Positions 15,001 to 25,320 of a stretch of DNA of 64,000 nucleotides are shown here, one piece after another; within the stretch, counting starts at the first letter, position 1; each line of letters starts with the position of its first letter. A program made the position numbers and the translations under genes. Location: assembly GCA_030704615.1 (NCBI GenBank), contig CM060733.1:57348001-57412000 (forward strand), given 5' to 3'. The notes under the pieces are model-generated. The model was not told where the DNA came from and did not search any database. It was given only the letters and a program-made list of their open reading frames with translations. Origin of the DNA: Takakia lepidozioides (Eukaryota > Streptophyta > Takakiopsida > Takakiales > Takakiaceae).

Positions 15001-16274
15001 TACGTGCTTTCCCCTTGCCTTCCCATCAATATATTAAAGGATCCATTGTAAGGGTACCCCATTTCCACATGAGAATGTTTAAAGAATGTGAGTTTCATCA
15101 AATAAGATCAGCACAGGACAAAGTAAGTAAACAAGCCAAGAGGTGGAGAGAAACATGAAAAAGAAGAGCCAGAGAGAGTGAAGGAGAAAGACGGACAAAA
15201 ACATAACAGAAGACCCAACATACGTAAGGGCAAGCTGAGCAGGGTCGCCATTTCGTCTGGAAATCTTACAGAACAGGTCGAGCGCCACTTCCAAGGCTTC
15301 CTCCTTCTCCTGAAAAGGATATCAAGATCAAACTTGTCCGCAGTGAAACCCTCAAACCAAAAAGAATAAACACGTGAAGATATGAACCACGAGAACCAAG
15401 TAGTTTTGTCATAAATATTGATGCTTACCACTGATGAAGGAGGGGAGCTAACCTTGTCAGAATGTGAAGAACGGAAATCCTCCCATGCTTTCCTGAAATC
15501 CTGCTCAGAATCATTCCTGTCTCTGGAAATCCAAGCACAATCCAAACTCTCCAGTTAAGCTAAAGAATCCAAGCTCGTTCACAAGCAAATGTAGCCCTTC
15601 TGACACTCACTACTGCTCCCAGATGAGTTCTCTGTCATAAGGTACTGCAGTTGCACCAATTGCAGAAAACCTAAACGCAAATTACTAGGAAACAAACATG
15701 TTTGTCGAAAACCAATCCATACGAAGGGAAACCCTGATCTCAAGTTAAACCCTAAACCCCCAGCCCATGTCCAAAATTATTTATTTTCTAGTTCAGACTC
15801 TACTTCCACATCACAACTCCTACAAAGAGCAACATGGCAATGAGTCGTAGTCAAGACTCCTTCCTTATAGACAGGGAAAGGTAGTAGAGAGAGAAAGAAT
15901 GAATAGGAATTAAAACCGTCCAGCAGAGACAGAGGAGAGTAGAGTGAGACAGCACTCAATTAACCATTCCCTGCAGAGAGAGAGAGGGAGAGAGAGGTCC
16001 GTAAGGTTTCAGCCGCAAGTAGGGCAAGGGGCAGGGGGGCAATTGCAAGGCACAGACAGTGAGAGGTGCTGGAAGTTATAGTAGCATTCAGCAGTGCCTT
16101 CCTCTTTCAATTCCCTGCCTTCATTTCCTCTACATTGAACCCAGAAAAACCCTCTCCCATATACCTGGGTTTAGTGCCTGCGGCATCTTCACGAAGTTGA
16201 GGGGATGGTCGCTGTGGGGATGGTGAAAAGGAAGAGTGGGTGACTTTCTCCTTGAAGCGCTCAAGCCATTTCAT
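1..16274 (-). CDS. SPI: SPIRRIG/BCHA1-like BEACH-domain protein, N-terminal part, incomplete and partly disrupted
   Basis: SPIRRIG-family proteins are very large BEACH-domain scaffolds linked to membrane traffic and mRNA-granule dynamics. The BEACH and WD40 domains would lie beyond the left edge. Exons placed by homology, GT-AG sites and compatible phases, 5' to 3' on the minus strand: 16165-16274 (ATG, starts MKWLERFKEKV), 15453-15522, 15224-15309, 14589-14724, 12285-12407 (tentative), 11943-12239, 11377-11589, 10131-10196, 9396-9510, 7327-8507, 6209-6998, 5051-5153, 4779-4841 (tentative), a lectin-like part near 3851-4399, 2924-3390, 1535-2490, 812-1145 and 150-374. Recognisable stretches include NDIEKL, VVHIMKAL, CVPEQELLSL and EHVLLDWTLW. 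The 5' exons are open. The lectin-like exon has a TAG, and exons 2924-3390 and 812-1145 need frameshifts. It may be a pseudogene, or a gene with assembly errors. Family identity is confident; functionality is not. Confidence 0.85.
812..1145 (-). pseudogene. SPI-like exon with two apparent frameshifts
   Basis: The acceptor before 1145 and the donor after 812 are canonical. The reading starts well (IVRNMLLEMLIDLQ, then SIRWIMTLLGVC). Homology then moves to a second frame (KFKNSGGYQTLVHVL, FYDSPE) and finally to a third (LFGRPVYPRLPE) before the splice site into VRLLDFHAL at 374. The gap between the second and third blocks is 29 nt where the family spacing predicts about 27. No usable intron fits. 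Either two indels have broken the exon or the sequence has indel errors. Confidence 0.6.
2924..3390 (-). pseudogene. SPI-like exon with one apparent frameshift
   Basis: This exon encodes CYLFEEVL, FMYVLGRGYRGPFQD and GVVWDLEKLAG in one frame and then SGRRLIFAFDG and LVDPMSAGASPFGG in another. The shift falls near 3050-3065, within a short stretch where the Arabidopsis-type proteins are continuous. Both splice sites are good (acceptor before 3390, donor after 2924). The phase also fits the next exon at 2490, which completes a glycine codon and continues LPRLARLHG. Confidence 0.6.
3545..3605 (-). repeat. Fragment of LINE 3' end in a SPI-like intron
   Basis: This short stretch resembles the antisense 3' terminal part of the LINE family seen at 41.6-42.0, 49.8-50.2 and 18.7-19.1 kb. 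It shares the block around the GTACTCATAAGA and TGTGGCCAC segments. It is small and diverged. Confidence 0.4.
3851..4399 (-). pseudogene. Diverged concanavalin/LamG-like exon region of the SPI-like gene, with in-frame stop
   Basis: The 3' part, ending at a GT donor after 3851, keeps the family's lectin-like strand pattern (GRYLYLNGSLRHTGKLGY) and joins in register to the next exon at 3390, which starts VTVGTP. In the same frame upstream, VVHNNPNSGR is followed by a TAG and then GQGFF, where the family has an uninterrupted chain. Further upstream (about 4230-4399) a segment like GALCIRFWFVLEKL fits the family's tryptophan-rich entry to the domain, but the linker between the two is poorly conserved and CpG-rich. 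This looks like a decayed or badly sequenced exon. The exact 5' exon boundary could not be fixed. Confidence 0.5.
5163..5350 (-). repeat. LINE endonuclease-region fragment beside SPI-like exon
   Basis: The plus-strand sequence from 5163 closely resembles the stretch starting at 57312 (GTTCAGG, then TATGCC, ACTTCATTTT and GACA blocks in the same order), which lies just downstream of LINE endonuclease coding sequence on the minus strand. The fragment abuts the acceptor of the SPI-like exon at 5153, so the insertion lies just upstream of that exon in transcript order. Its far boundary is approximate. Confidence 0.45.
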
Positions 16275-16339
16275 GGTTGCTCTGCCCACAGTATCCACCT
16301 TCTGGACATCTGTGCCTCAGCCACCATCACCAAACTGTG

Positions 16340-16359
16340 CTCTCTCTCTCTCTCTCTCC
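16340..16359. repeat. CT/GA microsatellite upstream of the SPI-like start codon
   Basis: An uninterrupted CT run on the plus strand, which reads GA in the SPI transcript direction, lies about 65 bases upstream of the ATG at 16274. GA-rich tracts are common in plant 5' leaders. A shorter GA run is present in the first intron near 15976-15997. Confidence 0.7.
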
Positions 16360-17756
16360 TTGCAGAGTTGATCACTACTCAGGAAGTGGAACCGAAGATG
16401 TCAGACTTGTGTGCCCTGATTTGAATACGCTCCGAACACAGCCTCCTTCACTCAACCAGGCATGTAAAATGTACTGAAATGCCACTTGAAACTCACCTCA
16501 GCAGGGCTTAGTCAACAACCAAATATGGAGGATATGTGGAAGAAACTTTGATTGTGTTCCCCCTCTGTTTCAGTGTGACACTCAGTGGATCAACGGTATT
16601 CATAAGTCAAGATAGGAGAGGGGTGAATTCACATTGCAACCATGTCCCCTGGATATAATAGCCTAACCTCCATCCCTGCATTTGCAGCCAAAACCTTCAC
16701 AAGGAGCAGTGCTCTGATATCCTAGTTCCCCCTCAGTCCGTTCTCCTGCAACCATGTCCTTGAGCTGACAATGAACATTATTCCCCTTCTGTAACTGGAC
16801 TTCCCACTTTGCTATAGCAGACCCACTCCTCACTCATGAAATGATCCCATGATTTCATGAGAGTACACCCAGACCCACTTCCCACTTTTGAAGGGATCTC
16901 ATCAGTGTACACCCTATATCCACTTGTAGCTTCCGAACTCATATGTTGCCCTTGTGCTCAGTTGGATCACCACCTGAATCAAACGCCAAAACTGCCCTTT
17001 AGCACTCCCTCCCTCGGCTAATAGCACTGCAATTTTGACGGGTTAGAGGAACACTGCGGGAATTGACATGGTTTACGCCATTTCGGTTCTCGAAGACTTC
17101 TTTTCTTCAATCTGCGAAAAACTCTTTTGCTGATTATACAGGTTCTCCTTTTAGATTCAAATCCTTGCAAAGGATAGAAGGTGGAGATTTTTTCTTGCGG
17201 AACTACGCGACCACCGCGTTAGATCGCTTGATGCGAACACGCCACTGTCCACAGGAGAATACACCATTCCCTTGGGCTGATCACCGAGAATGCTCAACTA
17301 TCAAGAACCATCAGCACAAAGACAGAGGGTGTAGCTAGAAAATCCACCACAAACAATCCTAACTCAAATTTTCAAATAACATCCACCACCATACCTTTCA
17401 ACTCCCACTCCGACTAACCCTTCAGAAAACTCAGCACATTCTTTCACTCGACCAACGCTCTGCAGAAGCTTGACCCATGCACAGATTCCGCTTCCCAAAT
17501 TCCGAACCCAGATTCGGAACATCCACCGAAAATCCAAAGCCCTTCCGTTCAGATCGGTCGCAGCCCAAATCTTCTTGCTACTCCACACTCCAGCTGCAGA
17601 CGTGGGAAACACAAAACGCAGAGAGGAGTGAAGACCTATGGGCCCGGCCCCCGGGTCCTCCGGCCCTCATGTGAATCCCCGTGCTAACGCCCCGCCCTTC
17701 AAAGATAGATACCCGCCGATTCCTCGGTCCATAGTAAAGACCCGGCCGGTGATGCC
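16360..17756. other. Intergenic stretch between divergent SPI-like and OSB-PPR loci
   Basis: The SPI-like gene reads left and the OSB-PPR gene reads right, so this is their shared upstream region. A plus-strand reading from about 17477, beginning MHRFRFPNSEPRFG and rich in Arg and Ser, could be an organelle presequence exon for the OSB-PPR gene. I cannot join it to the later exons or see an OB-fold, so it is not called. No clear promoter element is assigned. Confidence 0.35.
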
Positions 17757-18206
17757 CTGCATCTGTGTCTCTGGAGTTTCTGGCACGAAGGGGATTGTGG
17801 AGAATGGAACAGCGCTGGCAAGAATTCCTTCACGATCCTTCACAATGGTGGGACAATCGCGTTGGCAAGGTGCGGCTTTCTTCATGTATGATATGAAGGA
17901 GTTTGTCGGTTCTGCAAAAGTGCCGCTTACTGTCGGTATGATAGCTTGTTCTCCCCAAGCAGGCCATGAGATTGCGTTGCCCACGGGTTTTCCTGGTGTT
18001 TACAAGCTACTTGGGAGGGTCGGCTTGGCCTTAGGAGGCTGTGTTAAAAACTATAGCTGCCCAGCTGCACCCCGGTGGTTTCCACAGACCAATCCAAGAT
18101 CACCGGACTACAGACATTAAGCAGGGAGCTGAAGAGGTCTTTTGGATTGGGGGTTGGTTTGATCCTCCTTGGGTGAAAGACAAGCTAGCTGCTGCCATGA
18201 CACAAG
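17757..18206 (+). pseudogene. First OSB PDF motif, upstream exons of the OSB-PPR gene (damaged)
   Basis: Two half-exons form a PDF motif, the C-terminal signature of plant OSB organellar single-stranded DNA-binding proteins. The first half ends at 17869 with WQEFLHDPSQWWDNRVGK and a GT donor. The second starts after the AG at 18086-18087 with TNPRSPDYRH. Both are phase 0, the same intron position as in the next motif downstream. In the second half a TAA (18118-18120) interrupts the frame. The +1 frame then continues EEVFWIGGWFDPPWVKDKL. The usual donor, preserved as CAAGGTCAAG in array copies, reads CAAGTTCAAC here. This motif therefore looks degraded or needs a sequence correction. No OB-fold domain was recognised upstream. 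Confidence 0.55.
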
Positions 18207-18362
18207 TTCAACCACAATGTGGTGAGGGCACCTTCGTCTTCAACACTTTTGGTCGTATCATTACTCCCTGCATTTTCACCTTGGTTTCGGTAAGTTAGCT
18301 AGTCAGATGGACGTTTGGTCATTCCGAGTGTTCTCAACGTGTTACTGCCAATGGGATTGCAG

Positions 18363-21300
18363 GCAAATACCCGAAAACGGGAAATAGGGACAAGGAGGAG
18401 ATTTGGGACGAATATTTTTCAAACACCAGTCAATGGTGGGACAATAGCGGCAGAAAGGTAAACCCACGTTATTTGAAAGCAGGAGCAAGAGCAGAAAGAA
18501 AGATGCATCGAAAACTTTCTTGGAAACTCTCTGTCTCCGTCACTCTGCTTGTTTCTGTTCCTATGCTTTTATTTTGTTCCAGTCTGTCAATGGATGAAGA
18601 CCTTAAGGATGACCTGAGGGCCTACATACCCTTGGCACTCAACTAAAATTCAAAATCCAGGGCAAAGAGTCTACCTTTGAACAATAAACAGATGCAGAGA
18701 GGAAAGGGAGATTGTCAATGCCTGATGTGCGGGCAGCCTTATTGAGCCCTCACAAACGAAGTGTCTGTTCGTTTTTCTGCCCTAGCTGAGTGTGGGTTTA
18801 TGGCCACAAGGCTATCTCTATCACTTTCTTTCGAGGCTGAGCCTAAAGCCCTGGCCCTGTTGGGGGTCTAACTTTCTAGGCTGATGACACACAGCAGATT
18901 GATGCTTGTGTGAAGGGCTTTCTAGAGGATATCTGGAAATCCCGAACTAATTGTTTATATCAAGGTAAGTCATACTACTGCAGTGAGCCCCTCACAAAGG
19001 TAGTGCCTATTCCCTATGTTTCCGTCCGAACTGGGTGCAGAGTTTATGGCCACAAGGCTACGGCAAACAAAGTCTTATGAGTACATTCTATCACTTTCTT
19101 TCCATGGGCCCTTTTCCTAGTATGACTCGCAGTGCAACCATATCCATCTCTGCTGCCAGCTAGAGCGCTAGTGGAGCAATGTGCAATTAACCTCTCTCCT
19201 TATACTATGTAGAGGTATGCCCACACACTTAAGGATTTATACTGGACCTCTCTCACATGCACACCCTACACCTCTGGTTGTGAGGTATTGCTTGGTAAAA
19301 TTCTTAGTTTGTCAATGTAAGCTCTAAGTGGCCAGGGAAGGATCTCTTCATATGTAGGGAGGGATAGCTTAAGGAGGCAGGGAGGGAGTGGGGTGGCAGA
19401 TCAATCCCCAAGGACCAGATTTCAGGCACAAGAACACGAAGGAGGCACTGTGGATTGATAACTACCTGACATCTGCATCAGTAGATGGTCAACTTAGAGC
19501 AGCAGTACAGTTATGTGAACCAGGCACCTCCTCCATGATCACTGCTTTTGAAAGAGGACCAAGACAGGGAGCTCATAACAATTCTTCTCGGGTTTGTGGG
19601 GATGTGAAGACACTCTGTAAGGCAGGTCAACTGAGAGAAGCGTTGCACATTTTGCAGCAAGCCTGCATTTCCGCAGACTCCAGTACATATGTCTGTCTCT
19701 TGCAGCAGTGCATCAAGATGAACTGCGTCACAGAGGGAAAGCAGGTGCATGCCCACATTATCCAGAGTGGATTCAAACCAAATGTTTTTCTACTCAATAC
19801 CCTCGTGAATATGTATGCCAAGTGCGGGAGCTTGGTGGATGCACGCTTAGTGTTTGACAAAATGCCTGAACGAGATATGTTTACATGGAATATGATGATG
19901 GCAGGATATGCCCAGCATGGGTGTGGTAGGGAAGCCTTTGAGATCTATGAGCATATGAGAAGGGAAGGAGTAGTGCCCACCAATGTCACATTCACTTGCA
20001 TTCTCAAGGCATGTGCAAGCATGGCAGCCCTGGAAAGGGGCATAGAGGTCCATGCTGACATCATCAAAGCTGGAATTAAGCCAGATATTATTCTGAAAAA
20101 CTCTCTTGTTGACATGTATGCCAAATGTGGTAGTTTAAAAGATGCTCGTCAAGTGTTCGACAACATGGATCAGCGAGACGTAATCTCATGGAATGCAATG
20201 ATCGCAGGATATGCTCAGCATAGGGGCGGTAGGGAGGCCCTCAAAGTAGTTGAACAAATGAAACAGGAAGGCTTCAAACCAAACATAGTTTCATGGAGTG
20301 CAATTATTGCAGGATATGCTCAGCATGGATGTGGTAGAGAGGCTTTGGACACCTACGAGCAAATGATTCAGGAAGGAGTGACACCTAACCAGGTCACATT
20401 TGTTTCTGTTCTCAATGCATGTGCCAGCCTGGCAGCCCTGGAAAAGGGCAAAGAGGTCCACGCTGACATCAGGAAAGCCCAATTCCAGCCAAATTTCATT
20501 CTCAAGACTGCCATTGTCAACATGCATGCCAAATGTGGGAATATGAAGGATGCACGTCAAGTCTTCGACAGTATGGCTCAGCGAGATGTGGTCTCATGGA
20601 GTGTGATGATTGCAGGATATGCTCAGCATGGGAGTGGTAGGGAGGCCCTGCAATTATTTGAGCAAATGCAAAAGGAAGGCTTAAAGCCAGACAGTAGCAC
20701 CTTCACATGTGTTCTCTCTGCCTGTAGCCATGTAGGTCTAGTGGATGAAGGCTGTCACTACTTTAATTCCATGACTCAAGATCATGGCCTCGCTCCCACA
20801 ATGGAGCATTTTGGCTGCATGGTTGACCTCCTTGGTCGTGCAGGACAATTGGACAAGGCAGAGAACTTCATTAACAAAATGTCAATTGAACCAACTGCTG
20901 CAGTGTGGCGGACCTTGGTTGGAGCCTGCAGAGTTCATGGCAATGTGGAGGTGGCAGAACATGCAGTGAAATGCCTTCTCAAATTGGATCCAGAGGAGGC
21001 TGGAAGCTATGTGCTACTATCGAACATCTATGCAGCAGCTGGCAGGTGGGAGGATGCTGCAAAGGTGAGACAAATGATGGAGGACAGAGGAGTCAGGAAG
21101 GAGGCAGGACACAGCTGCATTGAGGTGGACAACCAAGTGCATACATTCATTGTAGACGACAAATTGCATCCACAAATTGAGGAGATCCACGCTGAGCTAA
21201 ATAAATTGTCTTGGCAGATGAAGGAGGTCGGGTACATGCCTGACACTCGCTTTGTTTTGCATGATGTGGAGGAGGAGCAAAAGGAATCTTCTCTTTGCTA

Positions 21301-21511
21301 CCACAGTGAGAAGCTGGCCATTGCTTTTGGGCTGATTAGAACGCCCCCTGGGACGTCTCTCCGTATCATCAAGAACCTTCGGGTGTGCGGTGACTGCCAC
21401 ACTGCCACCAAATTCATCTCAAAGATTGCCGGGCGAGCAATTGTTGTACGTGATGCCAATCGCTTTCACCACTTCCAAGATGGGCTTTGTTCCTGTGGGG
21501 ATTACTGGTGA
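18363..21511 (+). CDS. PPR-DYW organelle RNA-editing factor with OSB-type PDF motif at the N-terminus
   Basis: Exons 18363-18457 and 19400-21511 join in phase 0. Exon 1 gives KYPKTGNRDKEE and SQWWDNSGRK (WWDN at 18434-18445). Exon 2 opens INPQGPDFRHKNTKEALWID, completing an OSB PDF motif across the intron. The second exon is open for 703 codons. About 60 residues after the motif come PLS-class PPR repeats (VDMYAKCGS, DVVSWNAMIAGYAQHG types), then E/E+ and a full DYW domain. The DYW domain has the HSE zinc/catalytic motif (21302-21310), the CGDCH cysteines and the terminal GDYW. Such domains are cytidine deaminases, so C-to-U editing in mitochondria or plastids is expected. Exon 2 has no ATG before codon 50 of its open frame (19535), which argues for spliced upstream exons. 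If translation began at 19535 the protein would be an ordinary PPR-DYW. The intron holds a LINE fragment. Confidence 0.85.
18740..19090 (+). repeat. LINE C-terminal/3' fragment in the intron of the OSB-PPR gene
   Basis: This segment matches the 3' ends at 49.8-50.2 kb and, inverted, 41.6-42.0 kb. Shared blocks include ACACAGCAGATTGATGCTTG, the GGTAAGTCATACTAC block, and GGCCACAAGGCTACGGCAAA followed by GTCTTATGAGTAC at the end. Translation shows stops, so it is a dead copy. Confidence 0.6.
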
Positions 21512-23073
21512 AATGCGCAACAGGTAGGGAAGAAATCACATCACCCAGAAGTACAGGAGAAACGAAAAATTCATTGGTGCACTAGCAAAGGGTGGGGTTG
21601 AAATGGAACTTGACAGTTCGTACTACACCTTTTATTCTCATGAGTCAGTCACACATGATGGCTATTCAGAAGAAACCCTCCATTGAGAGTCATCCAACGG
21701 ATCGAGATCAAGTTGGGAACATGAGGGGCCTGAAACAAAAAGTGTAGTACACACAACCTGATACACTACATGAGTTTCACAGGACATTTTGTCTACCTCA
21801 AAAATTAGGCAGGCCCAGTGGGAAGCCAAATGTATTGGCCAAAGGAGTGTATTGTCAGGCAACTACACACAACCAGATACACTAGACTACATACATTGGG
21901 CATGCAAATACGGTCCATATGGGGATGAGATTGCAAAGTATGAAGCCAAAGGCTATGAGTTGTCAGGTGCCAGGGATAGGCACAGTAGTGTAGCAATAGC
22001 TGGTGGTCAGCTTTGTGAGTGCGAGCAGAATGGGATATTTATCATATTCTGGGAATATCCAGAGAATATGCTATGGCGAAATGGAAAAATGAGCACGCCA
22101 GAAAATTGTGAAACTTATTGCAAATCTGAGCAGAAGCCATCCAGTACCAACCACTGTTAACTTTTTTAATATCCGCTAGTTCCGGATATTAAATAATAGA
22201 CATATGTCTGTCCCGGGTATTACCAACATGACAAACAGCAGATCATCCAGTTATTAATTTTAGGGGTTCCTTGGTGGTGCTCCATTCTCACTGTGAAAGA
22301 GGTTATTTTCTCCTCTCACTATTGAGGGGCCTGATTTGTGAGCTGTCGCTCCCAGGTGTTTCCCTTTCTTTAAAAAAATAAAAAAAATAAAAAAATAGGA
22401 CAGATATCTGCCGGGTATTGAGGGGTATTGGCTGGATATCTGTGGGTGTAGAATAATTTTTCACATTTCATATCCATCGGTTATGCATCCGACATTGGAC
22501 CTAAAAATGCCGGTTCCATGTCCGGATACCTTGATATCCGGATTGATCTACTGCGTTGATGACTCTATCCACTGTTGATGACTATGGTACTATCCATTGG
22601 GAGGGTATTGGGTAGGTAGAGGGTATCAACACAGGTTTCAATGCGGGTATGTGGACCCGGACACGTAGGTACATTGTTGGACAATACCAGGTTCATATCC
22701 TGCCCGCTGGTTAAGTGCTGAGTTGATATTGATGCTGAGACCCGGACCCTCGGATAAGGCTTTGGTGATATTAATATTGATGTAGGGGTGAATGTTCCAT
22801 GTTTTCCAGTCTGGCTTCCTGCATTCTCCAAAACAAGCGATTGTACTAGGAGTATCCTCTAGGCTGCAACAGGCATCTTAGTCCTAGCAATGATACTACT
22901 GGTTCATTGTGTCTTATTTCTCACTTATTGATCGAGAGTTATCCAGCACGGCTTACCGTATGAACACGCCTTATGGCAACCTGCGGGCAATCAAGGGTTT
23001 TAATTTTTCCCCCTTCAATAACCTATAATAAAATTAAAACCAGGGCATCCCCCTGTTCTCCCAAAAAATAAAA
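21512..23073. other. Downstream region of the PPR-DYW gene; no supported gene
   Basis: An open stretch at 21789-22160 (123 codons) matches nothing I know. Around 21720-21900 a short block resembling ACACAACC-GATACACTA occurs twice. Between 22170 and 22560 there are several copies of GGATAT and its complement, and A-rich tracts near 22370-22400. No polyadenylation signal is assigned with confidence. Confidence 0.4.
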
Positions 23074-23160
23074 TTCTAGCGACGACCAAAGGTCGGAAGC
23101 TAGTTTAGCGTAGAGCAGGAATAGGGTGTCATAGTGCCACGTCATCGTTGCCACGTTTCG
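23074..23160. repeat. Dispersed repeat, copy 1 (GCGACGACC...GGTCGG block)
   Basis: The block beginning ATTCTAGCGACGACC and running through GGTCGGAAGCTAGTTTAG to GTTGCCACGTTTCGTC is repeated in the same orientation at 31926-32015 with few differences. The two copies bracket about 8.8 kb of PPR/OSB pseudogene sequence. No terminal inverted repeat or target duplication was found. Confidence 0.6.
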
Positions 23161-23239
23161 TCGCCACGTCATCGTCGTCGTCAATTTCTTTGGAACCTGC
23201 CCGAAATGCCCGAAAAGCAGCGTGGGGAAGAGATGCCCC

Positions 23240-23810
23240 CGCGTGCTCGAGCTTCTGAAAGAGGATCGAGAGAGGGAGTCCACAATGCCTCTTCTAGTAC
23301 TTCTATGCATGTGAAGATGCTTTGTGAGGTAGGCAAACTGACAGAGGCTCTACAAACTTTAAACCAAGGAGGCATTTAGACACCTATGTCTGTCTCTTGC
23401 TTAAGTGCATCAAGATGAAAGGTCTGGAAGCTGGAAAGCAGGTGCACACGCACATTATCCAAAGTGGATTCACGCCAAATGTTTTTCTACTCAACACCCT
23501 TGTCAACATGTACGTTAAGGGCGGGAGCATCATGGATGCTCACCAAGCATTGAACAGAATGCCTCAACGATCTTGATCACGTGGAATATAATGTTGGTAG
23601 AATTTACCAAGCATGGGTGTGGTAGGAATGCTTTTGAGACCTATGAGCAGATTATGCGCAAAGGGGTGAAGCCCAACCACATCAGATTTGTTTGTGTTTG
23701 CAATGTGTGTGCAAGCCTGGGAGCTCTGGAAAAGGGGAAAGAGGTCCATGGTGACATCGCCAAAGCTGGAATTATACCATATGTCATTCATATGTCACTC
23801 ACGATGGTGG
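23240..23810 (+). pseudogene. PPR pseudogene copy (N-terminal part of the OSB-PPR family)
   Basis: It starts with a segment like the intact gene's linker (SERGSREGVHN), then the pre-PPR block VKMLCEVGKLTEAL. A stop and a frame change follow, then CIKMKGLEAGKQVHTHIIQ and VKPNHIRFVCVCN in other frames. It breaks off after AKAGIIPYVIH into OSB-type sequence. At least two frame changes make it non-functional. It is the template-like start of several later copies at 27.3, 59.4 and 60.6 kb. Confidence 0.8.
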
Positions 23811-24635
23811 GACAACCGCAATCGCAAGGTGTGGCTTTTTCTTAATGTATGATGTGAAGAAGTTTGTCCATCCTGCACATGTGGGCTCTTGGCTCCTGTT
23901 AGTACCATGATTTGATATTCTTCTTGATTATGTTACAAGGTTCTTGGGAGAGTCAGCTCGGTCTTAGCAGGCTGTGTTTCAATCTATGTCTGCTCAGCTG
24001 CACCGTGTTGGTTCTCACAGACCAATCAGACATCACTTGACACAAGCAGCACACACAAGGGGTCCTTTTGGGTTGATGGTCAAATCCTCCATGGATCATG
24101 CTACAAGGTCAAGGACAATGTGGTGAGGGCACTTCTTCTTCGACCTATTTCAGCCTGTTTTGCCCTCTCATCAGACTCGGCCCTGAGATGCATATTGAAT
24201 TTTCAAGGACTCAATGTGGTGAGGGCACCTTCTTCGACCTATTTCAGCCTGTTTTGCCCTCTCATCAGACTAGGCCCTGAGATGCATATTGAATTCTGCA
24301 AGTTAGGTTGTTGGGTAGATGGTCAACTGGAAACAGCAGCGACAGTGACACAAATGATAGAACAAGGCACTGCTAATGTTCAGGCACCTTCTTCAACACA
24401 TTTCACCCTGTTTTTCCCTCTTGTCAGAGTCGGCCCTAAATTTCCATGTTGAATTCTGCAAGTTAGCTGGTTGAATGAATCTGGTTTGGAGTGACTTTGA
24501 CATGATACTGCCAATGTGATAACAGGAAAGTATCTGAAAACAGGTAACAGAGAGAAGGTGTGGAATGAATACTTTGTTGACCCCAGTCAATGGTGGGACA
24601 ACCGAGGCAAAAAGTTGAATCCTTGTTAGATCAGC
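23800..24635 (+). pseudogene. OSB PDF-motif exon fragments, degenerate
   Basis: Here are pieces of the 17.7-18.5 kb exon set in order: RWWDNRNRKV (23810-23840), the intron sequence with TTCTTGGGAGAGTCAG, a PPWI-type half motif near 24070-24105, a WVDGQLETAATVTQMIEQG segment (24313-24370) and VWNEYFVDPSQWWDNRGKK (24555-24615). Frames do not connect. The stretch at about 24115-24205 is tandemly duplicated at 24213-24297. Confidence 0.65.
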
Positions 24636-24769
24636 AGACGCAATTCAGCATAGGAACTAGTGTGATTGGGTGTTTCCTAGGTTGTCATTGTCAGCTGCTG
24701 GCAGCAAGGGAAAAGATGAATGCATGATTTGTGCAGAGGCATGGATTTTGGCATTTGATGACGAAATGC

Positions 24770-25320
24770 CGAAATGAGACGTGGTCTCTTGGACTGCAAT
24801 AATTGCAGGATGTATTGAGCAAGGGCATGGTGAAGAGGCATTTGAACTCTTTGGGCAAATGCCACAAGAAGTTGTAGAGCCCGACAAGGTCACTCTCATT
24901 TGCATCCTCAAAAGATGTGCCAGCCCAGCAGCTCTAGGGCAGGGCAAGGGGCTTCATGCCCACATTGTCAGAGCTGGATTTGAATCAGATGTTTATGTAG
25001 GAACTAGCCTTGTCCATATGTATGCCAAGTGTGGGAGTTTGGTGGATGCGCGAAAGATATTTGAAAAATGTCTAGGCGAGATGTGATTTCATGGAATGCT
25101 CAAGGAAGAGGCATTTCAGCTCTTTCGGCAAATGCAAGTAGAAGGCGTGATGGTCCATGCCCATATCATTGAAGTTGGCTTTGAGTCAGATGTCCGTGTG
25201 GGAAACACCCTTCTCAGCATGTATGTCAAGTGTGGAAGTCTGGTGGATGCATGCCGAGTCTTTAACAATATGCCTGAACAAGATGTGGTTTCATGGAATG
25301 CAATGATTGTAGGATACATT
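24770..25320 (+). pseudogene. PPR fragments from a second PPR gene type
   Basis: PPR units such as VVSWTAIIAGCIEQGHGEEA, HAHIVRAGFESDVYVG and VHMYAKCGSLVDARKIFEK are broken by a stop after 25081. They resume in another frame with EAFQLFRQMQVEG and SWNAMIVGYIQP. Their wording differs from the OSB-PPR family around them, so the source was probably another PLS-class PPR gene. No start codon or DYW part is present. Confidence 0.75.

Noticed and set aside
21789-22160. 123-codon ORF downstream of the PPR-DYW gene
   Set aside because: No family recognised, and a related short block is repeated nearby, so it is more likely spacer sequence.
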